Of a stretch of DNA of 64,000 nucleotides, positions 58,666 through 64,000 are shown piece after piece. How positions within the stretch are numbered: position 1 is the stretch's first letter; each line of letters starts with the position of its first letter. This DNA comes from Xenopus tropicalis (lineage: Eukaryota > Chordata > Amphibia > Anura > Pipidae), in assembly GCF_000004195.4 (NCBI RefSeq), contig NC_030677.2:174022019-174086018 (forward strand), written 5' to 3'. The notes below the pieces were generated by a model that was given only the letters and a program-made list of their open reading frames with translations, searched no databases and was not told the DNA's origin. The position numbers and the translations under genes were made by a program.

Positions 58666-59510
58666 TTGCTTTATGCCAAAATGAATGGTATTTGTCAGAA
58701 AGGGGTACCTGACTCCCACACTATGTAATTAGAGAGAGTGAGGAGGGAGGAGACATGTGAGAGGAGCAGAGACATCTATGAAGGGCCGAAGTGAAGTGAT
58801 TGCAGTGTCTGAGGCATGGAGATTTGTAAATGAGTTTATAACAAGTATCAATCTTTTAATTAAAAAAATAAAATCAGTTTCTTGCTTAATTTGAAAGGGA
58901 CTTTTATTACAGTTTCTGGGTGAAAGTTAAGTAGCCACAAAAGCATAATATTAAAGTGCCTTAAAGAGCTCGCCATTAAAATCTCTTTAGGGGCAACCAA
59001 GAATAAGGGCTAAGGCTACAACCTGCCCACGTGCCATTATTCATAGGGGTCAATACGTAAATCTGGACCTTCCTTGTGCATTTAATCACCCTATATTGTC
59101 ACAGAGATTGAATTTAGCTTTCAGGTTTTTCTTTGGTTTACTAAACAAAATTGATAGCTAGTGCGACAGCTATTCGTATTTGCAGAATATTCCTTCCTTG
59201 CATGTTCTGCCTGTTACACGCATCCAACATTTTGTTTGCATGTAAATAACACTCACCACAGATATCTTCAAATGAAATATAGTAATTACATCTAGCTTTA
59301 AATCATTTGTATACCTGCTATTCATAGAGAAAAACCATTTTTAGCACTAAATAAAAAATGGTGCCATTTGTAAATATGTTTCACAAAATTAATTTACTTT
59401 TGTATTAAAGGATATGAATTTTAATTATGTTAAAATGTATGACTGTGGGGAAATATATAATGATCCCAACTGCAATTTAAAAACAAATAATTTGTCTGTT
59501 GGATTTGACT
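58666..59510 (-). other. fer intron, unassigned
   Basis: A GA-rich patch lies at 58730-58790. No exon or repeat family recognised. Confidence 0.4.
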
Positions 59511-59540
59511 TTAAAGGGGAACTATCATGAAACTAAAAAT

Positions 59541-60205
59541 GTAGGACCTGTTATCCAGAATGCTTGGGACCCAGGGATTTCCAGATAAGGGATCTTTCCA
59601 CAATTTGGATCTCCTACCTTAAGTCTGCTAATAAAATTATTTAAACAGTAATTAAAGCCAATATGATTGTTTTGCCTCCAATAAGGATTATGTATATCTT
59701 AGTTGCGATCAAGTACAAGGTACTGTTTTATTATTACAGAGAAAAAGGGAATCATTTAACCATGAAATAAACCCAATATGACTGTTCTGCCCCCAATAAG
59801 GGGTAATTATATCTTAGTTGGGATCAAGTACAGGTACTGTTTTATTATTACAGAGAAAAGGGAATCATTTAACCATGAAATAAACCCAATAGGGCTGTTC
59901 TGCCCCCAATAAGGGGTAATTATATCTTAGTTGGGATCAAGTACAGGTACTTTTTTATTATTACAGAGAAAAGGGAATCATTTAACCATGAAATAAACCC
60001 AATAGGGCTGTTCTGCCCCCAATAAGGGGTAATTATATCTTAGTTGGGATCAAGTACAGGTACTGTTTTATTATTACAGAGAAAAAGGAAATCATTTAAA
60101 AAAAATTGAATTATTTCTTAATAATGGCGTCTATGGGAGATGGCCTTTCCGTAATTCAAAACTTTCTGGATAACGGGTTTCTGGATAAGGGATCCTACAC
60201 CTGTA
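59541..60205 (+). mobile_element. MITE of the CAGGTATGGG family, copy G, with internal tandem expansion
   Basis: It starts TGTAGGACCTGTTATCCAGA (the first bases are decayed) and ends GGATAAGGGATCCTACACCTGTA. At about 660 bp it is twice the usual length of about 310 bp, because of the 113-bp repeats inside. Confidence 0.92.
59648..60099 (+). repeat. 113-bp tandem repeat within the MITE, about 4 units
   Basis: CATGAAATAAACCCAATA recurs at 59761, 59874 and 59987, an exact period of 113. The first, more divergent unit starts about 59648. The later units are almost identical, implying recent expansion. Confidence 0.95.
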
Positions 60206-60260
60206 TAGACTTCATCTCATGGAAATAAAGACTTGAATCCTGCATATTCAGGCAGATTGC

Positions 60261-60858
60261 TTAAATGGAATTTTGTCATGGGAATGTATATTCTTTACAA
60301 AACACATTAGTTAATAGAGCTTCTCGAACAGAATCCTGCATTGAAATCTTATTTTCAAAAGAACAAACATTTTTCAAAATTTAATTTTGAAATCTCACAT
60401 AGGGCTAGATATATTCTTAGTTTTCTAGGTACCCTGTGCTCTGATAAACTTCAGTCACACTTTACTGCTGAGCTGGAGTGATAACATCCCCTCCCTTTCC
60501 CACAGCAGCCAATCAGCAGAACAATGGGAAGGAAGCAAGATAGCAGCTACCTGACACCCGCATTGCTAAAAATGCTTCCATGCCCCGCTAGTGGTATATA
60601 AGAGAATAGCACTCAATAGTAAAAATCCAAGTCTGGCTCAGCCAAGTCATGGCAGTTCTATTGTGTAGCACTGGCTACTACTGAAAGCTCAGAATCAAGT
60701 ACTTTGCACTGAGATTGCGCCTACACACCAAAAATTTAGCTAAAAATACATTTATTGGTTCAAGAATACAATTTTTAATGTTTAAATTATTTCCAATGTG
60801 AACAGTGTAATATAGTAGTAAAAACTTCACCATAAAAATCATGACAGAATCCCTTTAA
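60261..60858. mobile_element. T2-like MITE (TTAAAGGRATTCTGTCATG), complete
   Basis: Left end TTAAATGGAATTTTGTCATG and right end CATGACAGAATCCCTTTAA form an inverted repeat with TTAA at both edges. The interior includes CCATGCCCCGCTAGTGGTAT and 'CACTCAATAGTAAAAATCCA', found inverted at the window end. Same family as 45007. Confidence 0.92.
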
Positions 60859-60907
60859 ATGAAAACGATATAATGACTAGTTAACCAACAGATAATAAGA
60901 TATAAAA

Positions 60908-61083
60908 GTGACCTATTAAAGTATCTTATCAAACTGCAATATATATCAGTAAATATTGCCCTTTTACATTGTTTCCCTTGAGCCGTCATTTAGTGATGGG
61001 CTGTGTGCTCCCTTAGAGATCACCTGACAGGAAATAATGCAGCTCTAACTGTAACAGGAAGAAGTGGGGGAGTACAGGACCAT
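60908..61083 (+). repeat. Dispersed Xenopus repeat, copy 2
   Basis: Same text as at 54100-54400 (TTGAGCCGTCATTTAGTGAT, 'CTCTAACTGTAACAGGAAGA') with a shorter 3' end. Confidence 0.85.
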
Positions 61084-61458
61084 TTATGAAATTCTATTTA
61101 TCATAATAGTTCCCAATTAATTGTAGGTGGGTCATACAGAGAAATCTCTTTTGTTAGAGGAGGTCACCAAAAGAGCAGCCTTTTGCCAGATTTTCACATA
61201 CAGTTAGTAAGCCAAATGGGGTTTATCCAACTGTTTGGCCCCCATGCCCCTGGCCATTGCAAAGCCATAAGAAGGCAGCATAAACGGTCCAATGGAGTCC
61301 TTGCATAATAGGATTTTTTTTAAACCTGCCTGTTAAATATGTGGCTGATCCATGGGAACATATTGATTAAAAAAAGCAGTCATTTAGAACTGTGTATGGG
61401 AAAAACTTGGATAGGAGTGGCTAAGACAGGACCCATTGTTAGCCTGTGTATGGCTAGC
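61084..61458. other. fer intron, unassigned
   Basis: 'GCCTGTGTATGGCTAGC' at 61442 resembles a lone end of the GGCCATACAC MITE family. Otherwise nothing recognised. Confidence 0.3.
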
Positions 61459-62074
61459 TTAAAGGAACAGTAACACAAAAAAAAAAAAAAAAATGTTTTA
61501 AAATAATTAAAATATAATGTACTGTTGCAATGCACTGGTAAAAGTTGCGTGTTTGCTTCAGAAAGACTACTATAGTTAATAGAAATAGATGCTGTGTAGC
61601 CATGGGGGCAGCCATTTCAATTGAAAAAAGGAGAAAAGGCACAGGTTACATAAGAAGATACCAGATAAACTGTGTAGAATACAATGGGAATCTGCTACTT
61701 ATCTGTTATCTGCTTAGTAACCTGTGCCTTTTCTCCTTTTTTCAATTTAAATAGCTGCCCCCATGGCTACACAGCAGGGTATTTATATAAACTGCTGTAG
61801 TGTTTATGAAGAAAACACACAACTCGCGAGTCTTTTTCGGCGATTTGCGCGAAATCGCGCCGCCGCGTCTGCCATCCCGCTGGCGACTTACATGTTCGCC
61901 GGTGGGATGGCAGGGGTAGGCAACTCGGGGAGATTAGTCGCCCGCGAACAGGGAGTTAATCGCGGGCGACTAATCTCCCCCGTGTGCCAGAGCCCTTACC
62001 AGTGCAGGGCAATAGTATATAATATATTAATTATTTTTATACACTTTCATTTTTTGGTGTTACTGTTCCTTTAA
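61459..62074. mobile_element. Palindromic T2-like MITE (TTAAAGGAACAGTAACACC), copy 1
   Basis: Left TTAAAGGAACAGTAACAC and right GGTGTTACTGTTCCTTTAA, with TTAA at both edges. The arms are long inverted copies: GCTGTGTAGCCATGGGGGCA and GCCCCCATGGCTACACAGC; AGGAGAAAAGGCACAGGTTA and TAACCTGTGCCTTTTCTCCT. A poly(A) tract lies at 61478-61494. A second MITE is nested at about 61824-61996. Confidence 0.96.
61824..61996. mobile_element. Nested fragment of the GGGAGATTAGTCGCC family, copy 2
   Basis: GGGAGATTAGTCGCCCGCGA and GCGGGCGACTAATCTCCCCC, then GTGTGCCAGAGCCCTTA, match the element at 11951. The left terminus is missing. It lies in the right arm of the host MITE between ACACACAACT and TTACCAGTGCAGGG. 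Confidence 0.9.
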
Positions 62075-62310
62075 AGAACAGTAACACCAAAAAATGAAAA
62101 TGTATAAAAGTAATTCCAATATTATGTACTGCTGCCCTGCACTGGTAAAACTGGTGTGTTTGCCTCAGAAACATTACTATAGTTTGTATTAAAAATGCAG
62201 CTGTGTAGCCATGGGGGCAGCCATTCAAAGGAGAAAAGGCACAGGCACAAACAGATAACAGATAAAACACTACTGTATTCTACAGAGTTTATCTGTTATC
62301 TGCTACGTAG
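62071..62310 (+). mobile_element. T2-like MITE (TTAAAGAACAGTAACACC), copy 2, half element
   Basis: It begins at the same TTAA that ends copy 1 and follows the family (TGCCCTGCACTGGTAAAACT, 'GTAGCCATGGGGGCAGCCAT', CACAGGCACAAACAGATAAC). It stops near the apex of the palindrome, after CTGTTATCTGCTACGTAG. Confidence 0.9.
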
Positions 62311-63783
62311 ATATTGTTTATTCTTTTTCCAGCTTGAATGTGTGAAAAGTAATAAATGTATAAATTACACTAGATATGCATTGTTTTCTAGAGTCACTTG
62401 TGGATAGGTGACTGAAAACAATCAGCTTCTTAAAAAAAATACCTAAGGTGAAGTCTGTTACATTTATTAGAAAACAGCAAAAATAGATGTTTAAATCATA
62501 GAGCACATTTGAAACAGAACAGAATAGACTTTAACTTTACTTTATCTTTGAAAATAGAAGAAATATATGCAAAGCAATAGAACTGTCAAAGTAAAACTCA
62601 ATGATACACAACAGCCCACTTTATAGATGGTTGTTAAGATTTTTTTTACTTAGGCCCACATATAAAATGTTTTAAATATATCTGATCATAAACTTTACTG
62701 GTCTCTACTCCAAGTTTAATTAATGTTGAAATGCAAAGATTAAACTATGTTTACTATGGAAAGGGAATTCAGTGCAGTAAATATGGTCCTGGGCCATTGG
62801 TTTCTGTAATCAAATTTTGTATGTTAATGTTAGGTCAAAATTAGCACTCACCAAGAAGCTAGACTAGGTAGTTAACAAGACATATTGTTTATAGTCTTTG
62901 CATGTAATCAATGGGAAAAAACCCAACTCACTGCCAAACTATTTTAAATATAAACGACAAGTTCTCGTACATCAAGCGTTCTTAAATCCATGTATATCTT
63001 TACATTCAAACTATAGTAGTATCTGTAAGAAGCGGCTGACTTTAAGATAACAATTATAAATGCAATGCTCACAAAATATGCCCAAGAAATAAGGGACAAT
63101 TGTTTAAGATTTCTCTAAGCTCTGTTGTAGGCAGTCTTTAATGGATTTATAGATTATTTTGTTTTCAGAGCTTATATATGATTTGAAGAATAACAATCTA
63201 TATTTATAAAGGTCACTGAACTAAACCATTAGTTTACAATAAATATGAAAAATATTTGAGATTAGTGGATTTAGTGTGCACTTATACTGAGTGCATGTTC
63301 CAGCTGTGATAAATAGTTATTTAGACTAATTTAACCATAATTAAGCCTCTTTAAAGTGCCAGTGGAAGTCACACTGGCTTTCTTATCTACTTATCAATTT
63401 CCCTGAGAACCAGGCATGCTATAATTCTACACTTCATTCATTTCATAAGTATATGCAATACTTAACTGTATTCTTAACATTGAAAAAAAGTGGGCAAAGA
63501 ACACTGGAATGGTTTATTAGAATAATATGTTATCACAGAGATCAAAAATGCCACTTATTTGAAAAAGCTGTGATTAACGTATTTTATGATTTAATACTAT
63601 ATTACACTATTTACATTCTACCATTTAAAATGTTGTTCTTAAATGCATAAATGGATATTTTTAGTTGTAATATTGGTGTGTAGGCAGCCATTGTGCCTGA
63701 GTCTGAGCTTTCAGAAGGAGCCAGCGCTACTCATTAGAACTGCTTTCTAATTTTTTTTTCTCCTACTCCCATGTAACTGGGTA
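62311..63783. other. fer intron, unassigned AT-rich sequence
   Basis: No exon or repeat family recognised. Confidence 0.3.
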
Positions 63784-63935
63784 AGGGCCATGGTAGACAG
63801 GGAGAATAGTCGCCCACGACAAATCTCCCTTGTTGCAGGCGACTAATCTCCCCAATATGCCATCCCACCGGCTTGAATGTAAATTGCCGATGGGATGGAA
63901 TATGTGGTGCCGCGATTTCCCGAAATTCGTCAGAT
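63784..63935. mobile_element. GGGAGATTAGTCGCC family MITE, copy 3
   Basis: AAGGGCCATGGTAGACAGGG and GAATAGTCGCCCACGACAAA at the left; 'GGCGACTAATCTCCCCAATA' and CCATCCCACCGGCTTGAATG inside. It ends within GTGCCGCGATTTCCCGAAAT, so the right end is missing or diverged. Confidence 0.85.
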
Positions 63936-64000
63936 TTGGATTTTTACTATTGAGTGCTGTTATCATATCGACCACTAGGTGGGGCATGGAGCATTGTTAG
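63936..64000 (-). mobile_element. T2-like MITE (60261 family), inverted fragment at the window edge
   Basis: GGATTTTTACTATTGAGTGC and CCACTAGGTGGGGCATGGAG are the reverse complement of the interior near 60570-60640. It continues past the window. Confidence 0.8.

Larger units (their letters stand above)
59511..60240. mobile_element. T2-like MITE (TTAAAGGGGAACTATCATG) interrupted by another MITE
   Basis: The left end TTAAAGGGGAACTATCATGA is a known Xenopus start. The matching interior 'CTTCATCTCATGGAAATAAA' resumes after the CAGGTATGGG element. The right end is missing. Confidence 0.6.

Overview
The window looks like amphibian DNA, most likely Xenopus; I cannot tell X. tropicalis from X. laevis. 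The evidence is an AT-rich background crowded with frog-type MITEs: T2/Kolobok-like elements ending in TTAAAGG, and the CAGGTATGGGATCC, TTAGGGCTCTGGCACAC, GGGGGAGATTTACTAA and TACYGTATATACTCGAG families. It also holds decayed DIRS, CR1-like and Penelope-like retroelements, and two exons of a vertebrate tyrosine kinase gene.

The only gene I can support is fer, the non-receptor tyrosine kinase FER, on the minus strand. Its penultimate coding exon (57926-58048) and last coding exon (55832-55974) encode kinase subdomains IX to XI and the C-terminus. Both have consensus splice sites in matching phase. The rest of the gene should lie beyond 64000. The 55 kb below position 55832 is 3' UTR and intergenic DNA, with no other exon I recognise.

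Layout: 0.2-1.2 kb DIRS relic. 2.68-6.85 kb degenerate array of a 27-bp repeat with two MITE copies inside it. 7.5-8.16 kb MITE and Penelope GIY-YIG relic. 8.3-9.06 kb purine-rich DNA. 9.4-9.8 kb three 150-bp tandem units. 11.15-12.22 kb two MITEs. 14.4-15.2 kb hairpin MITE. 15.4-17.1 kb LINE relics split by nested MITEs. 19.8-20.6 kb two TTAA MITEs. 22.2-22.8 kb two abutting MITEs. 23.9-25.5 kb a 1.5-kb foldback with 585-bp arms. 26-31 kb sparse repeats and possibly conserved noncoding DNA. 31.05-33.36 kb MITE carrying about 30 copies of a 52-bp minisatellite. 33.6-34.0 kb MITE in the centre of a palindrome. 37.2-38.6 kb CR1-like LINE with a visible FADD box. 39.7-49.1 kb many MITEs, one carrying a 39-bp minisatellite. 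53.1-53.4 kb pan-vertebrate MITE. 55.8-58.05 kb fer exons. 59.5-64 kb nested MITEs, including a 113-bp tandem expansion.

Nearly all open reading frames listed by translation are chance or repeat-derived. Those on both strands of a MITE arise from palindromy or from repeat periods divisible by three. The recurring theme is tandem repeats being born inside MITEs (39, 52 and 113 bp) and MITEs nesting in MITEs. I found no prokaryote-like system, CRISPR array, rRNA or tRNA gene.
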